In this document: in pieces, positions 44,989 through 54,756 of the stretch | Numbering within the stretch: position 1 is the stretch's first letter | Layout of the letters: the number at the start of each line of letters is the position of its first letter | Assembly: GCA_027063225.1 (NCBI GenBank) | Contig: JAMOSG010000039.1 | Span: 121,663 to 185,662 of the forward strand | DNA: 64,000 bases | DNA from: Helicobacteraceae bacterium | GTDB taxonomy: Bacteria > Campylobacterota > Campylobacteria > Campylobacterales > Sulfurimonadaceae | Reading direction: 5' to 3' | The notes under the pieces: model-generated | What the model was told of the DNA's origin: nothing | What the model saw: only the letters and a program-made list of their open reading frames with translations | Databases searched by the model: none | Position numbers and translations under genes: made by a program

Positions 44989-45671
44989 TTTATACTCTGC
45001 GTTTTTGATTTTTTATATACTTGAGTTACCTCTTGTGTAAACTCATCTCCATCAAATACAATAAGTGGTTTATGAGTTTTTACCATAGATTTTGAACTAT
45101 TTCGTGCATGAATCATAACTAAAGTTGCATCTTTTTCTTTTTTTGGATGAACAAAACGGATATCTACAATACGCAATTTTACATTTTGTAACGCTACACA
45201 AATATCAAAAAGTTGTGATGCATCATAACAAAAAATAAAATGTGCTTTTGGTTTTAAAAGTTGAGATACTTTTTTAAAAAAAGCATCTAATGGTAAATGA
45301 ATATTATAACGTGCATAATAAAGCATCTCGTTTTGACTTTTCTTTGCTCCATCATGATAAAATGGAGGATTTGAAACAATATAGTCATATTTTGTATCTA
45401 AATCTAAAGAAAGAAAATCTTGCTTATAAAGAGTATATGAAATCCCATTTACTCTTGCATTATGTGTCACATACTCTTGAAAACTCTCTTGAAGTTCAAC
45501 TCCATAAAGTTCCACTTTTGGATTATCTCTTGCAACTAAAAGCCCAACAACACCACAACCAGCACCCACATCAAGTACCTTTCCTTTTGGAGAAAAACTA
45601 TTAATAAAATCATATAAAAAAAGAGAGTCACTATTGTAACAGTAACCAGATTCAGGTTGATAAAGAAGCAT
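44976..45671 (-). CDS. TrmN6-like tRNA1(Val) (adenine-37 N6)-methyltransferase
   Basis: 231 residues. SAM-binding Rossmann methyltransferase with VLDVGAGCGVVGLLVARD, acidic end of strand 2 (YGVELQESF), and the amino-methyltransferase motif SNPPFYHDGAKKS. This fits TrmN6/YfiC, which methylates A37 of tRNA-Val; related RNA or protein substrates cannot be excluded. It begins a chain with the YkgJ-like, TPR lipoprotein and trpC genes. Confidence 0.8.
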   Translation of the reverse strand: MLLYQPESGYCYNSDSLFLYDFINSFSPKGKVLDVGAGCGVVGLLVARDNPKVELYGVELQESFQEYVTHNARVNGISYTLYKQDFLSLDLDTKYDYIVSNPPFYHDGAKKSQNEMLYYARYNIHLPLDAFFKKVSQLLKPKAHFIFCYDASQLFDICVALQNVKLRIVDIRFVHPKKEKDATLVMIHARNSSKSMVKTHKPLIVFDGDEFTQEVTQVYKKSKTQSIKCQL

Positions 45672-45752
45672 TAATTTGCCTTATAATATGTTGCAAAAAA
45701 TTTTGTTATTGTAATTATATCTAAGAGGGATTAAAAAAGGATAAACGAAGGG

Positions 45753-45778
45753 TAAATAAGCCTAAAAAGGCTTATTTA
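45753..45778 (-). terminator. Terminator after rpsO
   Basis: TAAATAAGCC/GGCTTATTTA around a TAAAAA loop, ten bases after the rpsO stop on the minus strand. A strong symmetric hairpin that could also end transcription from the other side; the T-run is short. Confidence 0.7.
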
Positions 45779-45788
45779 AAGAAAAAAA

Positions 45789-46064
45789 CTAGATATTGTC
45801 ACGAATACCTAAATCTTCTACTAGTTTTAGGTAAGCTTCTTTATTTGTTCTTTTAAAGTATTTCATTAAACGACGACGTTGACCAACTAGTTTAAGTAGT
45901 CCAAGTCTTGATGCGTGATCTTTTTTGAATACTTTTAAGTGTTCTGTTAAATCAGAAATTCTTTGAGTTAAAAGAGCAATTTGAACTTCACTTGAACCAG
46001 TGTCATTTTCATTGCGACCAAATTTTGCGATAATCTCTTGTTTTTTCGCCGAATCTAAAGCCAT
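45789..46064 (-). CDS. rpsO: 30S ribosomal protein S15
   Basis: 91 residues from ATG 46064 ([12 protein letters not shown]), with GGAGG six bases upstream; a TTG frame extension to 46076 is not needed. S15 binds 16S rRNA and 23S bridge B4. Motifs: [19 protein letters not shown] and [19 protein letters not shown]. Single gene with a terminator. Confidence 0.98.
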   Translation of the reverse strand: MALDSAKKQEIIAKFGRNENDTGSSEVQIALLTQRISDLTEHLKVFKKDHASRLGLLKLVGQRRRLMKYFKRTNKEAYLKLVEDLGIRDNI

Positions 46065-46128
46065 AATAGCCTCCAAATGGTATAATATTTTTCTTTCAAA
46101 ATTGAAAGTTCACAATTATACAAAAAGT

Positions 46129-46863
46129 TTACTTAATGCTAGCTATTAAATTACCAATAAGCAAATTCCATCCATCAATAAGAACAAAAACAAGAATTTT
46201 AAATGGAAGTGATATCATAACAGGAGGTAGCATCATCATACCCATAGACATTAAAATAGAAGCTACCACCATATCTATAACCAAAAATGGTAAAAAGAGT
46301 AAAAAACCTATCTCAAAAGCTGTTTTTAATTCACTAATTACAAATGCAGGGATAACAACAGAAAGGGGAACATCTGCAACACTTTTTGGATTTTGCAAAT
46401 GACGAATCCTAAAAAAAAGTGCTAAATCTTTTTCACGAGTATTGCGTATCATAAAATTTTTAAAAGGGAGTGTTGTTTTTTCAAATGCTTCTTCATACCC
46501 TATCTCTTTAGCAACATATGGTTTTATACCATCTTCGTACGCTTTTGTTCCAACAGGCTCCATTACATAAAATGTTAAAACCATTGCTAGCATCACAAGT
46601 AGTTGTGTTGGTGGAACTTGCTGTGTTCCAAGTGCTTGACGTAGAAAACCAAATACAATCACAAAACGTGTAAATGTTGTCATAACAAGTACAAGAGATG
46701 GTGCTAAAAATAAAAATGTTAGTAAAACTACCACATTTAAAGAGGAAACTAGTTGCTGAGGAGAATCTGGTGCAGAAAGAGAAAGATTTACAGTTGGTAC
46801 TTGTAAAACTTCTGCATTTAAAGAGAGTACAACTAAAAAAGTAAGAACTAAAAATTTCACCAT
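46129..46863 (-). CDS. fliP: Flagellar export apparatus protein FliP
   Basis: 244 residues. Cleavable signal peptide (about 1-17), then membrane segments with the family blocks LLTFLFLAPSLVLVMTTFTR, ALGTQQVPPTQLLVMLAMVL and VASILMSMGMMMLPPVMISL. FliP forms the inner-membrane export gate with FliQ and FliR. It starts two bases after motB, an operon of motA-motB-fliP. Confidence 0.96.
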   Translation of the reverse strand: MVKFLVLTFLVVLSLNAEVLQVPTVNLSLSAPDSPQQLVSSLNVVVLLTFLFLAPSLVLVMTTFTRFVIVFGFLRQALGTQQVPPTQLLVMLAMVLTFYVMEPVGTKAYEDGIKPYVAKEIGYEEAFEKTTLPFKNFMIRNTREKDLALFFRIRHLQNPKSVADVPLSVVIPAFVISELKTAFEIGFLLFLPFLVIDMVVASILMSMGMMMLPPVMISLPFKILVFVLIDGWNLLIGNLIASIK

Positions 46864-46865
46864 AA

Positions 46866-47639
46866 CTACATTGCAGCTTTATCTAAAATAGATTGTTTAG
46901 CTTTCCCTTCATCCATTGCTTCCTTGCCATAAAAATGGATCTCAACTCTACGATTTTTTTCTTTTCCAGCCTTCGTTGCATTTGTTGCAACTGGTCTATA
47001 TTGACCAAACCCTGCTGCACTAATACGTTGAGGCTTCACACCATCTTTAATAAGCTCGTGAAGCACTGCCAATGCACGAAATGAAGAAAGTTCCCAATTA
47101 TCTTTAAATGGGCTATCTTTGCCTGGAGGGATATTATCTGTATGCCCTTGTACACTCACATCTATACTATTTGGTAATTCTTCAATAATAAGTGCAATGC
47201 GTCTTAAAAACAATAACGCATCATCATTATCTATTGTTGCACTACCCTCTTTAAAGAGTAACGATGCAGGCAAAGAAATAACAAATCCTTCTTCTGCTTC
47301 ATCTAAGTTAACAGCACTCCCTTTACCTTTTTCCATCATTTCATTAGCATCTGAAATAGCTTGTTTTACTCTATTTACTGTTTCACTCGTTTCATCTTGA
47401 GATTCAATAGGGGTTGATTCTTGAATACGTTGTTTTGAAATCTCTGTTTTTGTACCACCCTCAAGTACACTCATAGCACCAGAGAGTGAACCGATAGCTT
47501 CAGAAACTTTTTTTGCATCCATGCTAGACATAGAAAGAAGTAAAACGAAAAAACATAAAAGTAAAGACATTAAATCCCCAAATGCTGCCAACCACTCTGG
47601 CATACATTCAGGACATTCAGGACATTTTTTCTTACCCAT
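46866..47639 (-). CDS. motB: Flagellar stator protein MotB
   Basis: 257 residues. N-terminal MGKKKCPECPECMPEWLAAF, one membrane helix starting at the proton-binding Asp22 (FGDLMSLLLCFFVLLLS), and a C-terminal OmpA-type peptidoglycan-binding domain (about 120-245: VQGHTDNIPPGKDSPFKDNW, RISAAGFGQYRP, KNRRVEIHF). It anchors the stator to the wall. Three cysteines (6, 9, 12) precede the helix. motA ends at its start codon. Confidence 0.96.
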   Translation of the reverse strand: MGKKKCPECPECMPEWLAAFGDLMSLLLCFFVLLLSMSSMDAKKVSEAIGSLSGAMSVLEGGTKTEISKQRIQESTPIESQDETSETVNRVKQAISDANEMMEKGKGSAVNLDEAEEGFVISLPASLLFKEGSATIDNDDALLFLRRIALIIEELPNSIDVSVQGHTDNIPPGKDSPFKDNWELSSFRALAVLHELIKDGVKPQRISAAGFGQYRPVATNATKAGKEKNRRVEIHFYGKEAMDEGKAKQSILDKAAM

Positions 47640-48403
47640 TAGTCAAACTGACTCACACGCTCTGATGGTGGAAGATAACTAAGTAACTTCGCTTCTAACA
47701 CACGTGGAGCATCTCCTGCTTGAATAGACATAATACCTGCTAATATCATCTCTTGTACTAAAGTTTCTTCATCATTCCTAATCCCTAAAATAGCAGCAAT
47801 AGGACCACCAAAAACATTCCCAATAATAGCACCATACATTGTTGTTAAAAGTGCAACTGCCATCGATGGACCAATTGCTGATGGATCTGCCATATTTAAA
47901 AGCATCGCAACTAGACCAATAAGAGTACCAATCATACCCATAGCCCCTGCAAGCCCTGACCATGAACTAAAAATAGAACCATGCACTTTATGTCTAGCAT
48001 TTGTTTGTTCCATCTCAATCTCTAAAAGTTCACGTATCGTATCTGGCTCACTTCCATCTATCGCCATAGAAAGACCCTTTTTTAAAAAGGCATTTTCTTC
48101 ATTACTAATATCACCTTCAAGTGCTAAAATACCATCTTTCCTTGCTTTTGTCGCAAACTCAACAAGTCTTTGAATAAGTGCTGGCACATCCTCTTGAGGT
48201 GGTTTAATAGCAATCATAAAAATTTTTGTAAATTGTTTCATTTGAGAAGGCTTAAATGAAATCATCAATGCTCCTATACTACCACCAATAACAATTAAAG
48301 CAGATGGAGCATCTATATAGGCACCAACACCAACACCCATTGTCATAGAGCCAAGTAAAAGTGCCATAATTAAAACTAGACCAATGACCGTACCTAAATC
48401 CAT
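47639..48403 (-). CDS. motA: Flagellar stator protein MotA
   Basis: 254 residues from ATG 48403 (MDLGTVIGLVLIMALLLGSM), with AGAGG eight bases upstream; the longer frame to 48445 lacks a ribosome site and would include the promoter. Four membrane helices with GSLTMGVG-like start, MIGTLIGLVAMLLNMADPSA and the conserved AVALLTTMYGAIIGNVFGGP. Ion-conducting stator half. Promoter at 48436-48444. Confidence 0.96.
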   Translation of the reverse strand: MDLGTVIGLVLIMALLLGSMTMGVGVGAYIDAPSALIVIGGSIGALMISFKPSQMKQFTKIFMIAIKPPQEDVPALIQRLVEFATKARKDGILALEGDISNEENAFLKKGLSMAIDGSEPDTIRELLEIEMEQTNARHKVHGSIFSSWSGLAGAMGMIGTLIGLVAMLLNMADPSAIGPSMAVALLTTMYGAIIGNVFGGPIAAILGIRNDEETLVQEMILAGIMSIQAGDAPRVLEAKLLSYLPPSERVSQFD

Positions 48404-48435
48404 CCAATAAACCTCTACAAAAAAAATTTGTCTCA

Positions 48436-48444
48436 ATGATAGCA
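48436..48444 (-). promoter_or_regulatory. Extended -10 promoter of motA
   Basis: Minus-strand TGCTATCAT about 33 bases before the motA ATG, identical to the icd element including the following TGA. It is not a sigma-54 or clear FliA site, suggesting sigma-70 expression of motAB-fliP. Confidence 0.5.
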
Positions 48445-48515
48445 CAAATAATATTTATAACTTCTTAGAACTTCCTCTAACCAATGATTAATAATTTTTT
48501 TGATAAACTACCTTA

Positions 48516-49421
48516 ATGAAAAATATTATAAAGTTACTTATTACTATTGCATTGTTTTATTATCTTTCTACACTTATAGATTTTTCAAAACTGCATGAAA
48601 TTTTACTTAATGGTCATTTGGGGTGGATTGTTTTAGCACTTATATTTCAACTTGCAAGTACCTATTTAGCAGCTTACAGATGGTTTAAAATTTCCCAACT
48701 TATCTCTTTTAAAGAGAGTCTTTCTTTTTATGTTCAGAGTTATTTCAAAGGAACTTTTTTTAACCAAGTACTCCCTAGTAGTATTGGTGGGGATGCTGTT
48801 CGTATTTTAGATTTAGTACAAAAAAAATACTCAAAAACAGATTCTTTTTATGGCGTTATTGTTGATAGAGTTGTTGGGCTTGTTGGACTTTTGGTACTTA
48901 ACCTTCTTGCAACTATACTTTTTTATGGTACATTTAATTCAAGTTTTTCTTTACTTATTATAACTATAGCTCTTGGTGGTATTTTAGGGTTTTTATCACT
49001 TTTTTATTTAGAGAAAATAAAATTTCTAGCAAATTACAAGTTTTTAGAGCTTTTTCACAAACTTGCACGCAGACTTAATGCTCTTTATCCAACAAAAAAA
49101 CTTTTGGCTAAACATATTAGCATCTCTTTAATTGTACATTTTTTATCTATCTTAACGATGTATGCTCTCTCTCTTAGTGTTAATTTAGGGTTAAGTTTTG
49201 AGGTGCTTCTTATTGCGTTACCACCTGTGTTTTTATTAACGATTGTCCCCATATCTCTTGCTGGTTGGGGTATTCGTGAAGGTGCAATGGTTGGTATTTT
49301 TATGTTAGTTGGAGCAGACCAAACAAAAATACTTGCTATGAGTATTTTATACGGCATTTTACTTATTGTAAGTTCCCTTCCTGGATCTTATTTTTGGGTA
49401 AAAAGTAAACAAGCAATGTAA
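48516..49421 (+). CDS. YbhN/UPF0104 flippase-like membrane protein
   Basis: 301 residues with seven or more membrane helices. The pattern SYFKGTFFNQVLPSSIGGDA, RILDLVQKKYSKTDSFYGVI, VDRVVGLVGLL and PISLAGWGIREGAMVGIF belongs to the lysylphosphatidylglycerol synthase membrane-region (UPF0104/AglD) family, lipid or lipid-linked sugar flippases or modifying enzymes. No clear ribosome site precedes ATG. It opens a run of surface-glycan genes through glmU. Confidence 0.85.
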   Translation: MKNIIKLLITIALFYYLSTLIDFSKLHEILLNGHLGWIVLALIFQLASTYLAAYRWFKISQLISFKESLSFYVQSYFKGTFFNQVLPSSIGGDAVRILDLVQKKYSKTDSFYGVIVDRVVGLVGLLVLNLLATILFYGTFNSSFSLLIITIALGGILGFLSLFYLEKIKFLANYKFLELFHKLARRLNALYPTKKLLAKHISISLIVHFLSILTMYALSLSVNLGLSFEVLLIALPPVFLLTIVPISLAGWGIREGAMVGIFMLVGADQTKILAMSILYGILLIVSSLPGSYFWVKSKQAM

Positions 49422-49430
49422 AGGATTAAA

Positions 49431-50651
49431 ATGAATGTAGATACAATGAGAAATATAGATCATTATGCTGGTGTTCCTCTTACTTTTATTGGTACACTTT
49501 GTAAAAAAACAAAAGAGTTACTCTTTCCTCCACAAAAAGTTAAACCAAAAAATGTACTTTTTATTGAACTCTCAGAAATGGGAAGTGCTATTTTAGTAGA
49601 CCCTGCTATGCGTAAACTTAAACAAAATATTGAAGGGGAAATTTTCTTTGTTATTTTTGAAAAAAACAAACCATCTTTAATGCTTCTTGAAACTGTACCT
49701 GAGAAAAATATTTTTACCATTAAAGAGGATTCCCTTTTTAATATTGCAAAAACAACATTAGAGTTTATTTTTTGGTGTAGAAGAAACAATATAGACTCTG
49801 TTATAGATTTAGAACTTTTTTCACGCTTTACTGCTTTGCTTAGTGCATTAAGTGGTGCTACAAATATTGTAGGTTTTCATTCATTTCATAATGAAGGACT
49901 TTATAGAGGAGATTTTTTAACAAAAAAAGTGGCCTATAACCCTCACCAACACATTACAAAAAACTTTATTGCTCAAGTTGATGCACTTTTAAGTGAAAAA
50001 GAAGAAATTCCTTTTACAAAAAGAGTTATATCTGATGATGAACTCCAAATTGCAAAAGCGGTTATTAGCGATGAAGAGAAAAAAGATGTTTTGGCTATTG
50101 TATCTCATTACTATGAAGATTTTAATCCTCAAAAAAATCGTATTGTACTTGTAAACTCTAATGCATCAGACCTTTTACCACAAAGAAGATGGGATAAAAA
50201 AAATTATGCAAAAGTTATAGAAAAAATCTTAGCTTATAATGAAAATATTGTTATTCTTTTAACAGGAGCACCAGCTGAAAAAGAGGGAGCACAAGAGTTA
50301 GCAAATCTTGTAGATAACAAACGCTGTATTAACTTTGCAGGTGGTGTAAAATTTTTACAACTTCCAGCACTTTATAGCATAAGTGCTATGATGCTTACAA
50401 ACGATTCAGGTCCTGCACATTTTGCTTCTATTACAAATATGCATACATTTGTTATTTTTGGCCCTGAAACTCCTGCTTTATATGGCTCACTAGGTCCAAC
50501 TACTCCTATTTTTGCAGGGATGAGCTGTAGCCCTTGTGTAAGTGCTGCAAACCATAGAAAAACACCTTGTAGCGATAATCAATGTATAAAAGTTATCACA
50601 CCTGATTGGGTTTTTAACACTATGAGAGCAAAACTTGATGAGCTTGCATAG
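49431..50651 (+). CDS. Glycosyltransferase family 9 (heptosyltransferase-like)
   Basis: 406 residues. GT9 two-Rossmann glycosyltransferase: KNVLFIELSEMGSAILVDPA, LLPQRRWDKKNYAKVIEKIL, IVILLTGAPAEKEGAQELAN, LTNDSGPAHFASI and FGPETPALYGSLGP. Family members add heptoses or related sugars to lipopolysaccharide core. AAGGA ribosome site nine bases before ATG; overlaps the next gene by 14 bases. Confidence 0.92.
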   Translation: MNVDTMRNIDHYAGVPLTFIGTLCKKTKELLFPPQKVKPKNVLFIELSEMGSAILVDPAMRKLKQNIEGEIFFVIFEKNKPSLMLLETVPEKNIFTIKEDSLFNIAKTTLEFIFWCRRNNIDSVIDLELFSRFTALLSALSGATNIVGFHSFHNEGLYRGDFLTKKVAYNPHQHITKNFIAQVDALLSEKEEIPFTKRVISDDELQIAKAVISDEEKKDVLAIVSHYYEDFNPQKNRIVLVNSNASDLLPQRRWDKKNYAKVIEKILAYNENIVILLTGAPAEKEGAQELANLVDNKRCINFAGGVKFLQLPALYSISAMMLTNDSGPAHFASITNMHTFVIFGPETPALYGSLGPTTPIFAGMSCSPCVSAANHRKTPCSDNQCIKVITPDWVFNTMRAKLDELA

Positions 50652-52074
50652 TTTAAAACCCCATTTTTTCCTTTTTTTACTCCTTACATTTTTTGGTGCA
50701 ATTCGCCTCTACATAGCTCCTCTAACTGGCTTAGGAGTAGATGAAGCACACTATGCTTTATATGGAGAGTTTTTAGATTGGAGCTATTTTGATCACCCTC
50801 CCCTTGTTGGTTGGATTGAACATATTTCTACACACTATTTTGGAAATAATGAATTTGCTGTTAGACTCCCAGCTATTATTATTGGTTTTATGACATCTTT
50901 TTTACTATATATTTTCTTATATAGTATTACAAAAAATTGGAATATAGCACTTTTAGGAGTTATAGCACTTCACGCTTCTTTTATTTTTAATGCTTTGTTT
51001 TTAATGTTTTTGCCAGATACACTCCTTTTTTTAGTTCTTATTCCAACAATTTATGCAACAATTTATGTTGTGCAAAAACAAACTACCATTTCTTGGATAA
51101 TTCTTGGATTTTTACTTGGTATTGCTGGACTTTCTAAATATACTGCTATTTTATTTGTTGTGCCTATTATTCTTTTTGTAATGATAAAAAAAGAATTCAA
51201 ACTTTTTATTAACCCTAAAATTATTTTAACAATTATTATTGCTCTTGCTTGTATTAGCCCTGTAATTTATTGGAATATTCAACACGATTGGATAAGCTTT
51301 AGTTACCAAAGTAACCATGTTGTTGGAAATCCTACTATAAATTGGGAAAGTTTTGCAAGAAGTCTAGCAGCTCAATTTGCTGCATACAATCCTTTTTTAA
51401 TGCCTCTTGCTTTTTATGGACTTTACAAAGCCTTACGTTCAAAAGAGGATACTCTATTTTTGGGTGGACTTTTTGGATTAACTCTTTTTGGATTTTTTAG
51501 TTACGCTTCACTTTATAAAACTGCTCTTCCCCATTGGAGTGCTTTATTTTATATGTTGTTTATCCCTATTGGTGTTATGTGTGTATATCAAAATGCTAAA
51601 AAATATATTAAATTCTCCCTCCTTTTTGGAATTGGCATCTCACTTATTCTTTATGCAGAATTAGCTTTTAAGTTTATTCCTCAACCAGATTTTCAATCAC
51701 TCCATAGAGATTTATATGGGTGGAATACAATTATACAAAAAGCAAAGGATGTTGCACAGAATAAACCTATTGGTGTAACAAACTGGACTTTAGCTTCACG
51801 TGCAATGTTTTACGCAAAAGAGCATAAACAACAGAAGATATATCTTTTAGATAATCGTTTTGATCAATTTGATTTATGGAATGATGCTACAAAACTTCAA
51901 GGTAAAGATATTATAATTATTAATACTCACGAGTTTCATAAACAACTCCAAGACTATATAAAATGTGACTCATTAGAGCAAAAAGCAAAACTTGAACTAA
52001 AATTACATAATCATTTTATAAATGAAGTGGAATTTATAGAGTGTAAAAATTATCAAGGGTTAAAAAATGAGTAA
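50638..52074 (+). CDS. ArnT-like glycosyltransferase family 39 membrane protein
   Basis: 478 residues from the second of two tandem ATGs. Multi-helix GT-C enzyme with the N-terminal loop GLGVDEAHYALYGEFLDWSY, FDHPPLVGW (Asp-Glu catalytic loop of GT39/ArnT), then about ten helices and a soluble C-terminus. It moves a sugar from a polyprenyl-phosphate donor onto a lipid or protein; acceptor unknown. Overlaps GT9 and the PAP2 gene (8 bases). Confidence 0.88.
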   Translation: MSLHSLKPHFFLFLLLTFFGAIRLYIAPLTGLGVDEAHYALYGEFLDWSYFDHPPLVGWIEHISTHYFGNNEFAVRLPAIIIGFMTSFLLYIFLYSITKNWNIALLGVIALHASFIFNALFLMFLPDTLLFLVLIPTIYATIYVVQKQTTISWIILGFLLGIAGLSKYTAILFVVPIILFVMIKKEFKLFINPKIILTIIIALACISPVIYWNIQHDWISFSYQSNHVVGNPTINWESFARSLAAQFAAYNPFLMPLAFYGLYKALRSKEDTLFLGGLFGLTLFGFFSYASLYKTALPHWSALFYMLFIPIGVMCVYQNAKKYIKFSLLFGIGISLILYAELAFKFIPQPDFQSLHRDLYGWNTIIQKAKDVAQNKPIGVTNWTLASRAMFYAKEHKQQKIYLLDNRFDQFDLWNDATKLQGKDIIIINTHEFHKQLQDYIKCDSLEQKAKLELKLHNHFINEVEFIECKNYQGLKNE

Positions 52075-52705
52075 AAAAACTCTTTTACTAATTCCATTTA
52101 TTATTGTTTTTAGTTACTTTTTTGTAGATAAAAATGTAGCACTTTATTTTGAAGTACATAAAGATTTTTATGAACCAATTGGAAGTGCTATTAGTGTTTT
52201 AGGGGAATCTCATTGGTATATTGGTGGAGGCTTACTTGGATTTTTATTTTTTAAATATATCAAAACAAATGAGCTTTATAAAAATAGAGCACTATTTTTA
52301 GTTTACGCAAACCTTTTTTCAGGTCTTTTAAGCATTATTTTTAAATGGTTCTTTGGACGTATCCGTCCATGGGGTTTAGATGATGGAGAGTATGGTTTTT
52401 TACTTTTTAAAAATTACGATTTAGGGATTTTTCAAAAAATTTCAGAACATTTTGCTACACTTCAAATCCACCCTGGACTTTATGCATCTTTCCCATCAGG
52501 GCACACTACCACAGTTTTTGCAGTTGCAACAGTTGTTGCACTTTTAATACCACGTTTTGTTTATTTATGGTACACTTTAGCAATTATTGTAGCTAGTAGC
52601 AGAATTTTAGCACTTGATCATTTTATAAGTGATGTAATAGCAGGTGCAACACTTGGAACACTCTCTACACTTTATCTATACTCAAAAATGAAAGGAAAAT
52701 TATGA
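52067..52705 (+). CDS. PAP2-family phosphatase
   Basis: 212 residues, about six helices, with all three PAP2 motifs: KWFFGRIRP (motif 1), SFPSGHTTT (motif 2, catalytic His) and [16 protein letters not shown] (motif 3). It removes phosphate from a lipid, for example undecaprenyl pyrophosphate or lipid A, in the outer face of the membrane. Next to a GT39 enzyme, recycling of its polyprenyl carrier is plausible. Overlaps glmU by four bases. Confidence 0.93.
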   Translation: MSKKTLLLIPFIIVFSYFFVDKNVALYFEVHKDFYEPIGSAISVLGESHWYIGGGLLGFLFFKYIKTNELYKNRALFLVYANLFSGLLSIIFKWFFGRIRPWGLDDGEYGFLLFKNYDLGIFQKISEHFATLQIHPGLYASFPSGHTTTVFAVATVVALLIPRFVYLWYTLAIIVASSRILALDHFISDVIAGATLGTLSTLYLYSKMKGKL

Positions 52706-54006
52706 ATAAAGAAAAATTAAGTATCGTTATTTTAGCAGCTGGTAAAGGAAGTCGTATGAAATCAAATACGGCAAAAGTTTTACACAATATTAGTGGAAGG
52801 CCTATGCTGTATCATATTATTAAAGCCTCTCTTGAAATTTCAAATGATGTAACAGTGGTTATTGCTCACCAAAAAGAGCGTGTACAAGCTGAGATGGAAA
52901 AATATTTTGACAATATCAACTTTGTAGTTCAAGATGCAGAAAATTTTCCAGGTACTGGTGGGGCTATGAAAAATGTTACACCAAAAAATGAAAAAGTACT
53001 TGTTTTAAATGGAGATATGCCACTTATTACTCCTGAGGCTTTACATGGTTTTATAACAACAGATGCAGATATTATTATGTCTATTTTTGATTTAAAAGAT
53101 CCAAGTGGATATGGGCGTGTTATTATTAACAATGGTGTTGTTGAGTATATTGTAGAGCAAAAAGATGCTTCAAAAGCAGAACTTCTAACAACAACTGTCA
53201 ATGCTGGTATTTATGCCTTTAAAAAAGATATTTTAGAAAAATATATTCCCCTTTTAAGTAACGACAATGCTCAAGAGGAGTATTACCTCACAGATATTAT
53301 TGCAATGGCAAAAAAAGATGATGTAACAATTGTTCCTCTTTTAGTAGATGAGGAGCATTTCAAAGGTGTTAACTCTAAAAAAGATTTAGCAGATAGTGAA
53401 GTGATTATGCAAGAGCGTATAAAAACTGCTTTTATGCAAGAGGGTGTTATTATGCAACTTCCTCACACAATTTACATTGAGAGTGAAGTGCAAATTTTAG
53501 GTGAGAGCATTATTGAAAACAATGTACGTATCACTGGAAACTCTGTTATAGATAACGCACATATTAAAGCTGGAAGTGTTGTTGAAGATAGTATTGTAAA
53601 AAATAGTGATGTTGGGCCAATGGCACACCTTCGTCCACTCTCAAACATAAAAGATACACATATTGGAAACTTTGTTGAAACAAAAAAAGCAACTCTCAAA
53701 GGTGTAAAGGCTGGTCACTTAAGCTACATTGGTGATGCAGAGGTAGATGAGGGAACAAACATAGGTGCAGGTGTTATTACATGTAACTATGATGGTATTA
53801 AAAAATATCAAACAAAAATTGGTAAAAATGTTTTTGTTGGTAGTGACTCTCAACTTGTAGCACCTGTAACTATTGAAAATGATGTTATGATTGCTGCTGG
53901 AACTACACTTACAAGTGGTACAGTACAAAAAGGCAATCTTGCTATTTCAAGAGCAAAACTAAGAACAATTAAAGATTTTTACTATAAATTTTTTGAAAAA
54001 AAATAG
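52702..54006 (+). CDS. glmU: Bifunctional UDP-GlcNAc pyrophosphorylase / GlcN-1-P acetyltransferase
   Basis: 434 residues. N-terminal uridyltransferase ([32 protein letters not shown]) and C-terminal left-handed beta-helix acetyltransferase ([38 protein letters not shown]). It makes UDP-GlcNAc for peptidoglycan and lipopolysaccharide, consistent with the surface-glycan genes before it. Overlaps the PAP2 gene by four bases. Confidence 0.97.
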   Translation: MNKEKLSIVILAAGKGSRMKSNTAKVLHNISGRPMLYHIIKASLEISNDVTVVIAHQKERVQAEMEKYFDNINFVVQDAENFPGTGGAMKNVTPKNEKVLVLNGDMPLITPEALHGFITTDADIIMSIFDLKDPSGYGRVIINNGVVEYIVEQKDASKAELLTTTVNAGIYAFKKDILEKYIPLLSNDNAQEEYYLTDIIAMAKKDDVTIVPLLVDEEHFKGVNSKKDLADSEVIMQERIKTAFMQEGVIMQLPHTIYIESEVQILGESIIENNVRITGNSVIDNAHIKAGSVVEDSIVKNSDVGPMAHLRPLSNIKDTHIGNFVETKKATLKGVKAGHLSYIGDAEVDEGTNIGAGVITCNYDGIKKYQTKIGKNVFVGSDSQLVAPVTIENDVMIAAGTTLTSGTVQKGNLAISRAKLRTIKDFYYKFFEKK

Positions 54007-54015
54007 GAGTTCTCT

Positions 54016-54738
54016 ATGAGAGTGTTCATTTTTTTAGTTCCTCTTTTTCTTTTTAGTGGATGTGGAGAGTATTTTGAAACACCACAAGAGAGAGATGCAA
54101 GACTTTTAGAGGAAAAAATTGCCTTTGAAAAAAGGGTTTCTGCTTTAAAAGAGATAGAGCTAAAAAAACTCTCTATGCAAACACAAAAAGAGTTAGAGCT
54201 TATAAAAGCTAAAAAAGAGTTAGCAAAAGTAAACAAAGAAAAAGAGCTAGCAGAGATTAAGTTAAAATCTAAACTTGAAAAAGAACGCATTGCACTTGAA
54301 CTTGAAAAAGAAAAAGCTCTTTTTGAACAAAAGATGCAAGAACAAAAACAAAGTTACGATATGGAGATGCGTCGCTACTTTGTTTTTGGTGGCATTTTTA
54401 TTTTTGGACTTCTTAGCTTTTTTATCTATACTTACTTTAAAAATAGACGTGAAGATAAACTAAGAGCATATAACGATAACTTAGAAAAATATTTTCACCA
54501 AAAAGAGAATGACGCAAGATTGCAAATTGCAAATAAAATGTTAGATACCCTCTCCCAAGGTAACTTAAACAAAGAGCAAGAGAATGCTCTTATTGGTGCT
54601 TTTTCTGCTGGTATGCAACAACAAACTTATCAAAAACAAGAGCAAGAGCTTTTAGAACGTAATGATGAGTTCAAACAGATACAACAAGAACCTCAAAGTG
54701 GGAAAAAAGATGTAACTGATGCAGAGATTGTTTCCTAA
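54016..54738 (+). CDS. Coiled-coil lipoprotein with internal membrane helix
   Basis: 240 residues. Lipobox LFSGCGEYF (Cys16), a long Lys/Glu coiled coil (about 25-118), a second membrane helix (about 124-143, YFVFGGIFIFGLLSFFIYTY), then a Gln/Glu-rich cytoplasmic-type tail (about 150-240). Lipidation and a second helix would make it span the membrane, an unusual topology. Family unknown. Nine bases after glmU, with AGGAG ribosome site, so probably cotranscribed. Confidence 0.75.
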   Translation: MRVFIFLVPLFLFSGCGEYFETPQERDARLLEEKIAFEKRVSALKEIELKKLSMQTQKELELIKAKKELAKVNKEKELAEIKLKSKLEKERIALELEKEKALFEQKMQEQKQSYDMEMRRYFVFGGIFIFGLLSFFIYTYFKNRREDKLRAYNDNLEKYFHQKENDARLQIANKMLDTLSQGNLNKEQENALIGAFSAGMQQQTYQKQEQELLERNDEFKQIQQEPQSGKKDVTDAEIVS

Positions 54739-54756
54739 TCAATAAAGGTTTTATTT

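Noticed and set aside
48403..48445. Longer MotA with an N-terminal extension
   Set aside because: The extension covers the extended -10 and ribosome site; the family begins at MDLGTVIGL.
54016..54463. Possible phage or secretion (TolA-like) gene from Lys/Glu-rich coiled coil
   Set aside because: Only compositional similarity; lipobox and position after glmU do not support a TolA or tail gene.
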